Positions 33,928-42,266 of a DNA stretch of 64,000 bases are shown here, in pieces (the stretch's first letter is position 1; each line of letters opens with the position of its first letter). The notes beneath the pieces were generated by a model. That model did not search any database. It saw only the letters and a program-made list of their open reading frames with translations, and was not told the DNA's origin. The position numbers and the translations under genes were made by a program. Source of the DNA: Lacisediminihabitans sp046156175 (GTDB taxonomy: Bacteria > Actinomycetota > Actinomycetes > Actinomycetales > Microbacteriaceae); NCBI RefSeq assembly GCF_046156175.1, contig NZ_JAYLVL010000002.1:434001-498000 (forward strand), read 5' to 3'.

Positions 33928-36090
33928 CTACTCGGCCGGCGCTTCCCCCTTGCGGATACTGAGCGTGTCGTTGTCGGAGTCGAGGTCCACGATCACGATG
34001 TCGCCATCGCGGATCTCCCCACTGAGCAGCGCGGTGGCGAGCTTGTCGTCGATCTCGTGCTGCATCAACCGGCGAAGCGGTCGTGCGCCGTAGATCGGGT
34101 CGTACCCGCGCTCGGCGAGCCAGCTGCGCGCATCCGGAGTCACCGCGAGGTCGAGTCGGCGATCCTGCAGGCGCCGGGTCAACCGGTCGATGTAGAGCTC
34201 CACGATCTGGGCGAGGTCGTCCTTCGACAGCGCGCTGAAGATCACGATGTCGTCGAGACGGTTGAGGAACTCGGGCTTGAAGGCCTGGCGCACCATCGCG
34301 TTGACGGCGTCCTCCTTCGCGTCAGCACTGAGCGTGGGGTCGACCAGGTATTGGCTTCCCAGGTTGGAGGTGAGGATGAGGATCACGTTGCGGAAATCCA
34401 CCGTGCGGCCCTGGCCGTCGGTGAGCCGGCCGTCGTCGAGCACCTGGAGCAGCACATCGAACACTCCGCTGTGCGCCTTCTCCACCTCGTCGAGCAGCAC
34501 CACCGAGTAGGGGCGCCGGCGCACAGCTTCGGTGAGCTGGCCGCCCTGTTCGTAGCCGATGTACCCGGGAGGGGCACCGAGGAGGCGCGCGACGGAGTGT
34601 CGCTCGCTGTACTCGCTCATGTCGATGCGCACCATCGCCTTTTCGTCATCGAAGAGGAACTCTGCGAGCGCCTTGGCGAGCTCGGTCTTGCCGACGCCGG
34701 TGGGACCGAGGAACAGGAAAGAGCCGGTCGGCCGATCCGTGTCGGCGATTCCCGCGCGTGATCGTCGCACCGCGTCCGCCACCGCGCGGACCGCGGGCTT
34801 CTGGCCGACCAGCCGCTTGCCCAGTTCATTCTCGAGATTGAGCAGTTTGTCCGTCTCGCCCTGCATGAGGCGGCCGACCGGGATGCCGGTCCAGGCTGCG
34901 ACGACGGCTGCGATGTCTTCCTCGGTCACCTGCTCGTTCACCATGCGCGGCCCGGTGGTCTCCATGGATTCGGCCGCGGCGATGTCGCGCTCGATCTTCT
35001 TGATCACTTCGTAGTCGAGGCGTGAGGCGTCTTCGTAGCGGCCCTCGCGCATGGCACGGTCGAGTTCGATACGCGCATCGTTGAGACGCATCCTCAGGTC
35101 ACCGACGCCCTGGAGCGAAGCCTTCTCCGCGGTCCAGCGCGCGTTGAGCCCGTCGAGCTTCTTCTGCATCTCGGCCATCTCGTCGCGGAGTTTCTGCAGG
35201 CGCGCCTTCGAGGCGGCATCCTTCTCCTTCTTGAGAGCGAGTTCTTCGAGCTTCATGCGATCGATGGCCCTCTTGAGTTGATCGATCTCCACCGGGGAGG
35301 AGTCGATCTCCATCTTGAGCCGGCTGGCCGCCTCATCCACGAGGTCGATTGCCTTGTCAGGAAGCTGACGTCCGCTGATGTAGCGATTGCTGAGGGATGC
35401 CGCGGCCACGAGGGCGGTGTCGGCGATGGCCACCTTGTGGTGCGCCTCATAGCGTTCCTTGAGCCCGCGCAGGATGGCGATGGTGTCTTCGACCGAGGGC
35501 TCGCCCACGAACACCTGCTGGAAACGGCGCTCGAGCGCGGCATCCTTCTCGATGTACTCGCGGTATTCGTCGAGGGTGGTGGCACCGATGAGGCGCAGTT
35601 CACCGCGCGCGAGCATCGGCTTCAGCATGTTGGAGGCCGCGACGGACCCCTCTCCGCCTCCCGCTCCCATGAGCGTGTGCAGTTCGTCGACGAAGGTGAT
35701 GATCTCGCCATCGGCGTCGTTGATCTCCTTGAGCACGGCCTTGAGCCGTTCCTCGAACTCGCCGCGGTACTTGGCCCCGGCCACGAGGGCGGCGAGGTCG
35801 AGCGAGACGAGCTTCTTGCCCTTGAGCGAATCGGCGACGTCGCCGGCCACAATGCGCTGGGCGAGCCCCTCGACCACCGCGGTCTTGCCCACGCCCGGTT
35901 CGCCGATCAGAACCGGGTTGTTCTTGGTGCGGCGGGTGAGTACCTGGCTTACGCGGCGGATCTCGGCATCCCGACCGATCACCGGATCGAGCTTGCCGGT
36001 GCGCGCGATCGCCGTGAGGTCGACACCGTACTTCTCGAGAGCGGTCTGCTGCTCTTCGTCGGTGGCGGGAGCGCCCTGGAGGTTGGCCAT
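33928..36090 (-). CDS. clpB: ClpB disaggregase without the N-terminal domain
   Basis: 720 residues, about 140 shorter than a standard ClpB. The chain starts just before the first AAA+ module (LTAIARTGKLDPVIGRDAEI) with Walker A GEPGVGKT and Walker B-type FVDELHTLMGAG. The long middle coiled-coil propeller (residues ~265-390) identifies it as ClpB rather than ClpC. The second AAA+ module has GPTGVGKTELAKALAEFLF and PPGYIGYEQGGQLTEAVRR. The mobile N-domain used for substrate contact is absent, as in internal-start forms of ClpB. It works with DnaK/DnaJ/GrpE on aggregates. ATG 36090 lies 5 bp after the methyltransferase stop, so it is probably read from the heat-shock operon. Confidence 0.93.
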   Translation of the reverse strand: MANLQGAPATDEEQQTALEKYGVDLTAIARTGKLDPVIGRDAEIRRVSQVLTRRTKNNPVLIGEPGVGKTAVVEGLAQRIVAGDVADSLKGKKLVSLDLAALVAGAKYRGEFEERLKAVLKEINDADGEIITFVDELHTLMGAGGGEGSVAASNMLKPMLARGELRLIGATTLDEYREYIEKDAALERRFQQVFVGEPSVEDTIAILRGLKERYEAHHKVAIADTALVAAASLSNRYISGRQLPDKAIDLVDEAASRLKMEIDSSPVEIDQLKRAIDRMKLEELALKKEKDAASKARLQKLRDEMAEMQKKLDGLNARWTAEKASLQGVGDLRMRLNDARIELDRAMREGRYEDASRLDYEVIKKIERDIAAAESMETTGPRMVNEQVTEEDIAAVVAAWTGIPVGRLMQGETDKLLNLENELGKRLVGQKPAVRAVADAVRRSRAGIADTDRPTGSFLFLGPTGVGKTELAKALAEFLFDDEKAMVRIDMSEYSERHSVARLLGAPPGYIGYEQGGQLTEAVRRRPYSVVLLDEVEKAHSGVFDVLLQVLDDGRLTDGQGRTVDFRNVILILTSNLGSQYLVDPTLSADAKEDAVNAMVRQAFKPEFLNRLDDIVIFSALSKDDLAQIVELYIDRLTRRLQDRRLDLAVTPDARSWLAERGYDPIYGARPLRRLMQHEIDDKLATALLSGEIRDGDIVIVDLDSDNDTLSIRKGEAPAE

Positions 36091-36095
36091 TCGCG

Positions 36096-37265
36096 TTACC
36101 TTTCTGTGCGCGGGTCGGAGCGACCCGCGCTGTTTTCAGCGGACACGGTCACGCGTCGCCGGGACGACGTGACCGTGAACTTGGTGTTGCGCACCACCTC
36201 ACGGGTGGAACCGATCACCGACTCGAGGGTCGGCCGGTAGGCGAGGTGCGAGTTGTAGACCGTCCAGAGCTCTCCGCCGGGGCGGAGCACGCGCGCGGCG
36301 TCCCGGAACAGGCGGTCGGCGAGGCCGGTATGCACGGTCGCGCCCACATGGAACGGCGGGTTGAGCACGATGAGATCGGCGCTCGCGTCGGGCTGCGATT
36401 TCAGGCCGTCATCGCGCAGCACGGTGACACGGTCGGCGAGCTCGTTCGCCTGCACGGTGGCCAGAGAGGATGCCACTGCCGCTGCGGACTGGTCGGTGGC
36501 GATCACGGAGAGGGAGGGTCGCGATTTCGCGAGCATCGCCGCAAGGATTCCGGTGCCGCTGCCGAGATCGATGGCGGTGGTCGCATCCGCGAGCGCTCCG
36601 TCGAGCACGGAGAGGAGCAACCGCGTGCCGAGGTCGAGTTTCGGGCCGGCGAAGACAGCGCCGTGAGCGCACACCCAGAGGCCGAGCTCGTCGTTGTACT
36701 CCCGCACCGGGAATTCGCTCGACGCGGCGAGAGGCTCCCTGGCGATGAGCACCCGTGACTTCTGGCGCGCGAGGGAGACATCCAGCCTGCCGAAGTGTTT
36801 CGTGAGCACCGCGTTCATCGTCAGCGAGAGGTGTTTGATGCGACCGCCGGCGAAGACGATGACGGAGGGATCCGCCCAGCGCGCGATCTCTCCGGCGATC
36901 TCATCGAGTTCGGCGAGCGAGCGCGGCACCTGCAGCAGCACCACCGTCGCACCCGAGAGCAACTCACGCCCGAGCGGCAGGCTGCTGAGCTCCTCGGTGA
37001 CCCCCCGCGCATTGGCGGCAAGGGCTGCCTCTCCCACGAGGGCATCCTGGAACACCCGCACCGCGGTGGCTCCCAGGTTCGCTGCGGCGCCGATGGCGAG
37101 CGCACCGTAGTGGTCGTTGATCACCACAACGGTGCCGCCGGGTGCCGCGGCGATGGCGTCGGATGCCTCGTCGAGAATCAGCCGGTCGCTGGCGTCCACT
37201 GCGAACAGGTTGGGAGCCTCGACGTCCGGCCAGCGGCGCAGGCTCTCCAGGTCGACGTCAGGCAT
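36096..37265 (-). CDS. RlmG/RsmC-like rRNA (guanine-N2) methyltransferase
   Basis: 389 residues. Two tandem domains, as in RsmC/RlmG: an N-terminal degenerate one and a C-terminal catalytic one with SAM-binding AIDLGSGTGILAAMLA and the active-site motif LIVLNPPFHVGATVHT. Such enzymes make m2G in 16S or 23S rRNA. The start codon region overlaps the end of the upstream membrane protein by 8 bp, and clpB follows 5 bp after the stop, an unusual position for this gene. Which rRNA is modified cannot be told. Confidence 0.85.
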   Translation of the reverse strand: MPDVDLESLRRWPDVEAPNLFAVDASDRLILDEASDAIAAAPGGTVVVINDHYGALAIGAAANLGATAVRVFQDALVGEAALAANARGVTEELSSLPLGRELLSGATVVLLQVPRSLAELDEIAGEIARWADPSVIVFAGGRIKHLSLTMNAVLTKHFGRLDVSLARQKSRVLIAREPLAASSEFPVREYNDELGLWVCAHGAVFAGPKLDLGTRLLLSVLDGALADATTAIDLGSGTGILAAMLAKSRPSLSVIATDQSAAAVASSLATVQANELADRVTVLRDDGLKSQPDASADLIVLNPPFHVGATVHTGLADRLFRDAARVLRPGGELWTVYNSHLAYRPTLESVIGSTREVVRNTKFTVTSSRRRVTVSAENSAGRSDPRTER

Positions 37266-37908
37266 GAGAACCCGTCACAGCGGCACCGGGGATGGCGGCG
37301 GCGGGACGCATCGCGTGCGCCATCCACCACCAGCTCAACCAGCCGACCACGGCGTTGAGCGCCACGGAGAGTATGCCCGAGACCGCCAGTACGGTCACCA
37401 GCGAGGATCCGGCCGACGACGAGTTCCAGTCGAGACCGCCGAGACCGACCCTCGTGAAGATCCCGCCGATCCCCGAGACGACCCAGGATGCCACGATCCC
37501 GACGCCGACGCCGGCCCAGGTGACCGCCCAGGGTCGCCGCACCTGGTGCGCCGAGAGCACGCGACCGCTCACCACGATCGCCACCACCATCAGCACGACA
37601 CCCAGGATGCCGACGAGAATGAGCGGCACGACGAACGGGCGGAGATCCAGCCCGGCGAGCACTCGGACGAGGCCGGAGTACCACTCGGTCGTCGACGAGC
37701 GCGCCGCGCGCACGATCAGCCCGATGAAGACCGCCAACAGGGCGATCCCGAGGCAGAGCGCGACCAGCGCGTAGCCGATGCTGAGCACGACGAAGCCCAC
37801 GGCTCCCGCGAGGGCGGCGCCGCGTTTCGCGCGGGGGGTCAGGGGCGGTCGCACCGCGCGAGGCGCGGGGGGCTGAGCGGCGTAGCCGGGCGGTGGCGAG
37901 ACAGTCAT
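37258..37908 (-). CDS. Membrane protein of unknown function in the heat-shock block
   Basis: 216 residues from ATG 37908. After a proline-rich cytoplasmic start (PPPGYAAQPPAPRAVRPP) there are four membrane segments: GAVGFVVLSIGYALVALCLG, VVPLILVGILGVVLMVVAIV, TWAGVGVGIVASWVVSGIGG and LAVSGILSVALNAVVGWLSW. It starts 10 bp after the hspR stop and overlaps the methyltransferase start by 8 bp, so it is read with its neighbours. No family recognised. Confidence 0.78.
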   Translation of the reverse strand: MTVSPPPGYAAQPPAPRAVRPPLTPRAKRGAALAGAVGFVVLSIGYALVALCLGIALLAVFIGLIVRAARSSTTEWYSGLVRVLAGLDLRPFVVPLILVGILGVVLMVVAIVVSGRVLSAHQVRRPWAVTWAGVGVGIVASWVVSGIGGIFTRVGLGGLDWNSSSAGSSLVTVLAVSGILSVALNAVVGWLSWWWMAHAMRPAAAIPGAAVTGSHA

Positions 37909-37918
37909 CGTCGGATTC

Positions 37919-38335
37919 TCAATCGTGGTCGAGTGGTCGCCAGACCACGAGTTGGGTGTTGCGCTGCGCGCGGGTTCCCGCCCGCAGCGAGACGACTTCA
38001 CCGGTTCCCCCACCCGCGAAGACCCGGCTGCCCGGGCGCGAGAGGAGTTCGTCGGCGAGCGCATGCTCGAGTTCGCGAACGCGATCCGAGAGGGCCGCGA
38101 CCTGGTTCTCGAGCTGCAGGATCCGCTTGATGCCCTCGAGACTCACTCCCTCGGTTCCGAGGCGCGCGATCTCGCGCAGCTGCATGACGTCCCGCATCGA
38201 ATAACGGCGCGACTGCCCTGAGGTGCGCTGGGGGATCACGAGCTCGAGACGGTCGTACTGGCGCAGCGTCTGCGGGTGCATCCCCGCGAGTTCGGCCGCG
38301 ATCGCGATCGCGAAGACGGGATCGGTCGCTTCCAT
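37919..38335 (-). CDS. hspR: HspR, heat-shock repressor (MerR family)
   Basis: 138 residues. MerR-type DNA-binding helix-turn-helix at the N-terminus (FAIAIAAELAGMHPQTLRQY, then DRLELVIPQRTSGQSRRYSM), with a short coiled-coil (ENQVAALSDRVRELEHALAD) and no ligand domain, as in HspR. It binds HAIR elements with DnaK as co-repressor; a perfect HAIR lies before dnaK (42013-42033). Last gene of the classical dnaK-grpE-dnaJ-hspR set, 16 bp after dnaJ. Confidence 0.93.
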   Translation of the reverse strand: MEATDPVFAIAIAAELAGMHPQTLRQYDRLELVIPQRTSGQSRRYSMRDVMQLREIARLGTEGVSLEGIKRILQLENQVAALSDRVRELEHALADELLSRPGSRVFAGGGTGEVVSLRAGTRAQRNTQLVVWRPLDHD

Positions 38336-38351
38336 TGCTGTGCCTCTCCGC

Positions 38352-39332
38352 TCAGACCCGCGACTTGGCGATCAGGTCGGCGCGGGGGTTCTCGTCGGGC
38401 TGCAGGGAGGCGAATTTCTCGAGAGCCTCGCGGGCATCCGTGGTCAGGTGAGATGGCACGGCCACCTGCACGGTCGCCAGCAGATCGCCGACGCCCTTGT
38501 CGGTGGCGACTCCGCGCCCCTTGACGCGAAGCACGCGCCCGGATGGTGTTCCCGCCGCTACCCGTAGTTTGACCGGGTCGCCGCCGAGAGTCGGCACTTC
38601 GATGGTCGCACCGAGGGTCGCCTCGGTGAAGGTGACGGGCACATCGACCCGCAGGTTGAGTCCGTCGCGTTCGAAGACGGGATGCCGCCGCACGGTCACC
38701 GTCAGGGTCAGGTCACCCGCGGGCCCGCCGTCGTAGCTCGGCTCGCCCTTGCCCTTGAGGCGGATCTTCTGCCCGTCGCTCACGCCGGCCGGGATCTTGA
38801 CGCTGATCGGCTTGCCCTCTGCGGGCTGAAGCTTCACCGTGTCGCCATTGATGGCGGTGAGGAAGTCGAGAGTGGTGCCCGCGGTCTGGTCGCGGCCCTT
38901 CGTCGGACCGCCGGCTCCGCGGAAACCGCCGGAGGACTGGCCGAAGCCACCCTGGCCGAACATGCCGCTGAAGATGTCGTCGAACCCGCCGGAGCCGCCG
39001 GACCGCTGGCCGCCGCCCTGGCCGAACATGCCGCCGAAGACGTCCTCGAAGCCCGCACTCTGGCCGGGCGCCCCGGAGGTGAAGCGCGCGCGACCGGGGC
39101 CCATGGCCCGCATCTGGTCGTATTCCTTGCGTTGTTCAGCATCGGAGAGCACCGAGTTGGCCTCGCTGATCTCCTTGAACTTCGACTCGGCCGCGGCGTT
39201 CCCCGGGTTGGAGTCCGGGTGGTACTTGCGGGCGAGCTTGCGGTAGGCCTTCTTGAGGTCAGCCGCGGTGACATCTTTGGAGACGCCGAGAACGGCGTAG
39301 AAGTCCTTGTCGAACCAATCCTGGCTGGCCAC
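38352..39332 (-). CDS. dnaJ: DnaJ co-chaperone (zinc-finger-less type)
   Basis: 326 residues. J domain at ~10-75 with FYAVLGVSKDVTAADLKKAY and the HPD motif in RKYHPDSNPG. A Gly/Phe-rich linker with two near-repeats (FEDVFGGMFGQGG and FDDIFSGMFGQGG) follows, then two C-terminal substrate-binding domains. The four CxxCxGxG zinc-finger motifs of type I DnaJ are absent and the chain has no Cys, so it is the class often called DnaJ1/type II. It stimulates the DnaK ATPase. 118 bp from grpE, with a palindromic repeat in the gap. Confidence 0.93.
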   Translation of the reverse strand: MASQDWFDKDFYAVLGVSKDVTAADLKKAYRKLARKYHPDSNPGNAAAESKFKEISEANSVLSDAEQRKEYDQMRAMGPGRARFTSGAPGQSAGFEDVFGGMFGQGGGQRSGGSGGFDDIFSGMFGQGGFGQSSGGFRGAGGPTKGRDQTAGTTLDFLTAINGDTVKLQPAEGKPISVKIPAGVSDGQKIRLKGKGEPSYDGGPAGDLTLTVTVRRHPVFERDGLNLRVDVPVTFTEATLGATIEVPTLGGDPVKLRVAAGTPSGRVLRVKGRGVATDKGVGDLLATVQVAVPSHLTTDAREALEKFASLQPDENPRADLIAKSRV

Positions 39333-39361
39333 AGGCGCCTCCTTTCATACGGGGTTGCTGG

Positions 39362-39432
39362 TTGAGTAGGCCGCCCGCGGCCGTGTCGAAACCCGGTGGA
39401 TCTCGACACGGTCGCTGGAGCTCCCTACTCGA
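39362..39432. repeat. Dispersed palindromic repeat between grpE and dnaJ
   Basis: TTGAGTAGG (39362-39370) and CCGTGTCGA (39381-39389) pair with TCGACACGG (39403-39411) and CCTACTCGA (39424-39432). It forms a long hairpin inside the heat-shock operon and may lower downstream expression or stabilise the mRNA. Related to the copies at 32721 and 59761. Confidence 0.65.
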
Positions 39433-39450
39433 TCAGCAGGGGTTGTGGTT

Positions 39451-40053
39451 CTATTCTGCGGGAACCGCGACTGCCACCTTTGCGGGGCGCAGCAGGCGGT
39501 CGCCGAGCTTGTAGCCCGGCGCGATCACGTCGGCGACGGTGTTGACCGTCACTCCCGGAGTCGGCAACTGCACGAGCGCCTCGTGCTGGTGAGGATCGAA
39601 CACGTCGCCCTTCTCGCCGACCACGGTGAGCCCGAACTTCTCGAGGCTCGCCCGCAACTTGGCCACGATCACCACCATCGGCCCCTCGGCGAGGTCGCCG
39701 TGCGCTTCCGCGAGCGACAGGTCGTCGAACACGGGGAGCAGCGACTTCACCACTTCGGCGATGTTCGCCTCCCGGTTCGCTTCCCGGTCACGCTCGACGC
39801 GCTTGCGGTAGTTGGCGAATTCGGCCTGCACGCGCTTGAGATCGTCCAGGATCTCGGCGGCCGGGTCCTTTTCACTACCCTGCGCCGCGGCACCCTTCGC
39901 ACCGGCGTCGGTGTCTCCGGACAGGAAGGCGAGATCGTCGTCGGTGAACGAGGTCTCGACATCCGGTCCCTCGAAGCCCTCGGAGGCGCCGCTGTCCGGC
40001 TCCTCCGGATCGCCCTTGCCCTTGCCGGGCTTCGGATTCTTGTTGGCTGCCAT
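39451..40053 (-). CDS. grpE: GrpE nucleotide exchange factor
   Basis: 200 residues. The acidic N-terminus is followed by a long helix (AAEILDDLKRVQAEFANYRK) with the family pattern F.NYRKR, then the C-terminal beta domain with LLPVFDDLSLAEAHGDLAEG and FDPHQHEALVQLPTPGV. It releases ADP from DnaK. ATG 40053 lies 5 bp after the dnaK stop. Confidence 0.94.
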   Translation of the reverse strand: MAANKNPKPGKGKGDPEEPDSGASEGFEGPDVETSFTDDDLAFLSGDTDAGAKGAAAQGSEKDPAAEILDDLKRVQAEFANYRKRVERDREANREANIAEVVKSLLPVFDDLSLAEAHGDLAEGPMVVIVAKLRASLEKFGLTVVGEKGDVFDPHQHEALVQLPTPGVTVNTVADVIAPGYKLGDRLLRPAKVAVAVPAE

Positions 40054-40058
40054 CAGCG

Positions 40059-41951
40059 CTACTTCTTGCCCTTGGGCTTGGAGGAGTCCGGCTTGTCGGC
40101 GTCGGGCTCGTCTTCGACGACCTCGGCATCCACAATGTCCTCGTCGTCAGCGGCCGGTGCCTGCTCGCCCTCCGCGGCTCCTTCCGCCGAGGCGGCGGCC
40201 TGCTCCTGGGAGTAGATCGCCTCGCCCAGCTTCTGCTGGCTCTCGCTGAGCTTGTCGAAGGCGGTCTTCACGGCCGTCTCGTCTTCTCCGGCGAGGGCGC
40301 TCTTGAGGGCGTCGACATCGGCCTGCACGTCTGACTTGACGTCATCCGGAAGCTTGTCGGCGTTGTCTTTGATGAGCTTGTCGGTGGAGTACGCGAGCTG
40401 CTCGGCGGTGTTACGGGTCTCGGCGGTCGCGCGGCGTTCCTTGTCCTCCGCGGCGTGCTCCTCGGCCTCGCGCACCATGCGCTCGATGTCGTCCTTCGAC
40501 AGCGAGGAGCCACCGGTGATCGTCATCGACTGCTCCTTGCCGGTGCCCTTGTCCTTTGCGGACACGTGCACGATGCCGTTGGCGTCGATGTCGAAAGTCA
40601 CCTCGACCTGCGGGATACCGCGGGGCGCCGGTGCGATGCCCTGCAGCTCGAAGGTTCCGAGGTTCTTGTTGTCGCGGGTGAACTCGCGCTCGCCCTGGAA
40701 CACCTGGATCGCTACGGACGGCTGGTTGTCGTCGGCGGTGGTGAAGGTCTCACTGCGCTTGGTGGGGATGGCCGTGTTGCGCTCGATGAGCTTGGTCATG
40801 ATGCCACCCTTGGTCTCGATACCGAGGCTCAGGGGGGTGACGTCGATGAGAAGCACGTCCTTGCGCTCACCCTTCAGCACGCCGGCCTGGAGGGCGGCGC
40901 CGACGGCGACCACCTCATCCGGGTTGACGCCCTTGTTCGGGTCCTTGCCACCGGTGAGCTTCTTGACGAGCTCGACGACGGCGGGCATGCGGGTCGATCC
41001 ACCGACGAGCACGACGTGCGCGACATCCGCGACCTTGATCCCGGCCTCTTTGATGACGTCGGTGAAGGGCTTGCGGGTGCGCTCGAGCAGGTCTGCGGTC
41101 AGCTCCTCGAACTTGGCGCGGGTGAGCGTCTCGTCGAGGTTGGCCGGGCCGTTCTCGGTGAGGGAGAGGTAGGGCAGCTGGATGCTCGTGCTCATGGAGC
41201 TCGAGAGTTCCTTCTTCGCCTGCTCCGAGGCCTCCTTGAGGCGCTGCTTGGCGATCTTGTCGCCGGAGACATCGACACCGGTCGAGTCCTTGAAGCGCTT
41301 GATCAGGTAGTCGACGACGCGCTGGTCCCAGTCGTCTCCACCGAGGCGGTTGTCACCGGAGGTGGAGCGCACCTGGATGGTAGAGAAGTCGTCGTCCTTG
41401 CCCACTTCGAGCAGCGAGACGTCGAAGGTTCCGCCTCCGAGGTCGAAGACCAGGATGAGCTCGTCTTCCTTGCCCTTGTCGAGGCCGTAGGCGAGGGCGG
41501 CCGCGGTGGGCTCGTTGATGATGCGCAGCACGTTGAGTCCGGCGATCTCACCGGCCTCCTTGGTGGCCTGGCGCTCGGCGTCGTTGAAGTAGGCGGGCAC
41601 GGTCACGACGGCGTCGGTCACGGCCTCTCCCAGGTACTGCTCGGCGTCGCGCTTGAGCTTGGCGAGGATGCGCGCGGAGATCTCCTGCGGGGTGTACTTC
41701 TTGCCATCGATGTCGACGGTCCAGTCGGTGCCCATGTGGCGCTTGACCGACGAGATGGTGCGGTCGACGTTGGTGACGTTCTGGCGCTTCGCGGTCTCAC
41801 CGACGAGCACCTCGCCATCCTTGGTGAATGCGACGACGGACGGCGTCGTACGGAATCCTTCGGCGTTCGTGATGACGGTGGGTTCTCCACCTTCGAGAAC
41901 CGAGACGACGGAGTTCGTGGTTCCGAGGTCGATACCTACTGCTCGAGCCAT
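40059..41951 (-). CDS. dnaK: DnaK chaperone (Hsp70)
   Basis: 630 residues from ATG 41951. ATPase domain: GIDLGTTNSVVSVLEGGEP, VVTVPAYFNDAERQATKEAG and DLGGGTFDVSLLEVGKDDDF. Substrate-binding domain: DVTPLSLGIETKGGIMTKLI, and a C-terminal lid ending in an acidic tail. The frame is open about 80 bp further upstream, but the conserved start ARAVGIDLGTTNS fixes ATG 41951. It is the first gene of the heat-shock operon and, besides its chaperone work, is the co-repressor of HspR in actinobacteria. Confidence 0.96.
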   Translation of the reverse strand: MARAVGIDLGTTNSVVSVLEGGEPTVITNAEGFRTTPSVVAFTKDGEVLVGETAKRQNVTNVDRTISSVKRHMGTDWTVDIDGKKYTPQEISARILAKLKRDAEQYLGEAVTDAVVTVPAYFNDAERQATKEAGEIAGLNVLRIINEPTAAALAYGLDKGKEDELILVFDLGGGTFDVSLLEVGKDDDFSTIQVRSTSGDNRLGGDDWDQRVVDYLIKRFKDSTGVDVSGDKIAKQRLKEASEQAKKELSSSMSTSIQLPYLSLTENGPANLDETLTRAKFEELTADLLERTRKPFTDVIKEAGIKVADVAHVVLVGGSTRMPAVVELVKKLTGGKDPNKGVNPDEVVAVGAALQAGVLKGERKDVLLIDVTPLSLGIETKGGIMTKLIERNTAIPTKRSETFTTADDNQPSVAIQVFQGEREFTRDNKNLGTFELQGIAPAPRGIPQVEVTFDIDANGIVHVSAKDKGTGKEQSMTITGGSSLSKDDIERMVREAEEHAAEDKERRATAETRNTAEQLAYSTDKLIKDNADKLPDDVKSDVQADVDALKSALAGEDETAVKTAFDKLSESQQKLGEAIYSQEQAAASAEGAAEGEQAPAADDEDIVDAEVVEDEPDADKPDSSKPKGKK

Positions 41952-42012
41952 ATGCTCTTTCTCCTTGTGTGTGCGGTGCTTCTTGAGGTCTACTTCTAGA
42001 TCTGGGGCGAGA

Positions 42013-42033
42013 CTTGAGTCCCACGTACTCAAG
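42013..42033 (-). promoter_or_regulatory. Perfect HAIR operator for HspR
   Basis: CTTGAGT, seven bases, ACTCAAG: the exact HAIR consensus. It overlaps the -10 region of a likely dnaK promoter (TTGACA on the minus strand at 42060-42055), so HspR would block transcription. Confidence 0.9.
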
Positions 42034-42054
42034 TTTGAAACCTGTGGATAACTT

Positions 42055-42060
42055 TGTCAA
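42055..42060 (-). promoter_or_regulatory. -35 box of the dnaK promoter
   Basis: Minus-strand TTGACA, a perfect -35. Seventeen bases further lies CAAACT (42037-42032) as a weak -10, overlapping the perfect HAIR site. The -10 assignment is inference. Confidence 0.6.
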
Positions 42061-42075
42061 GTCGAATCTGCAAAA

Positions 42076-42096
42076 CTTGAGTCGATCCGGCTCAAC
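42076..42096 (-). promoter_or_regulatory. Second, imperfect HAIR-like site
   Basis: CTTGAGT, seven bases, GCTCAAC, matching the HAIR consensus except the outer bases of the right arm. It lies upstream of the -35 box, 56 bp from the perfect site. Confidence 0.65.
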
Positions 42097-42169
42097 TGTC
42101 AGTTTCGAGCGATCTGCGCCAAGCTGGCACCCTGCTTTCCGCGCACGAGAGCCGAGAGGAGGAACCGCC

Positions 42170-42226
42170 ATGACCACGGTCACCGTGCCCTGCCCCGTTC
42201 CCCCTTCCCTCGAGGCCTCCGCCTAA
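42170..42226 (+). CDS. 18-residue leader-like ORF with strong ribosome site
   Basis: ATG 42170 is preceded by GAGAGGAGGAACCGCC, an ideal AGGAGG at good spacing, while the ORF is only 18 codons (MTTVTVPCPVPPSLEASA) and ends in TAA at 42226. The Cys-Pro and Pro-Pro pairs are hard to translate. The RIO-type kinase gene starts 41 bp later with its own GGAG. The layout (strong SD, short ORF, then gene) is that of a leader peptide, here in the divergent region next to the dnaK promoter. It could also be an annotation artefact of a chance SD. Confidence 0.45.
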   Translation: MTTVTVPCPVPPSLEASA

Positions 42227-42266
42227 ACAGCCCGGCTGAGTGGCCTCCATCTTCAGGAGTTCTCTC

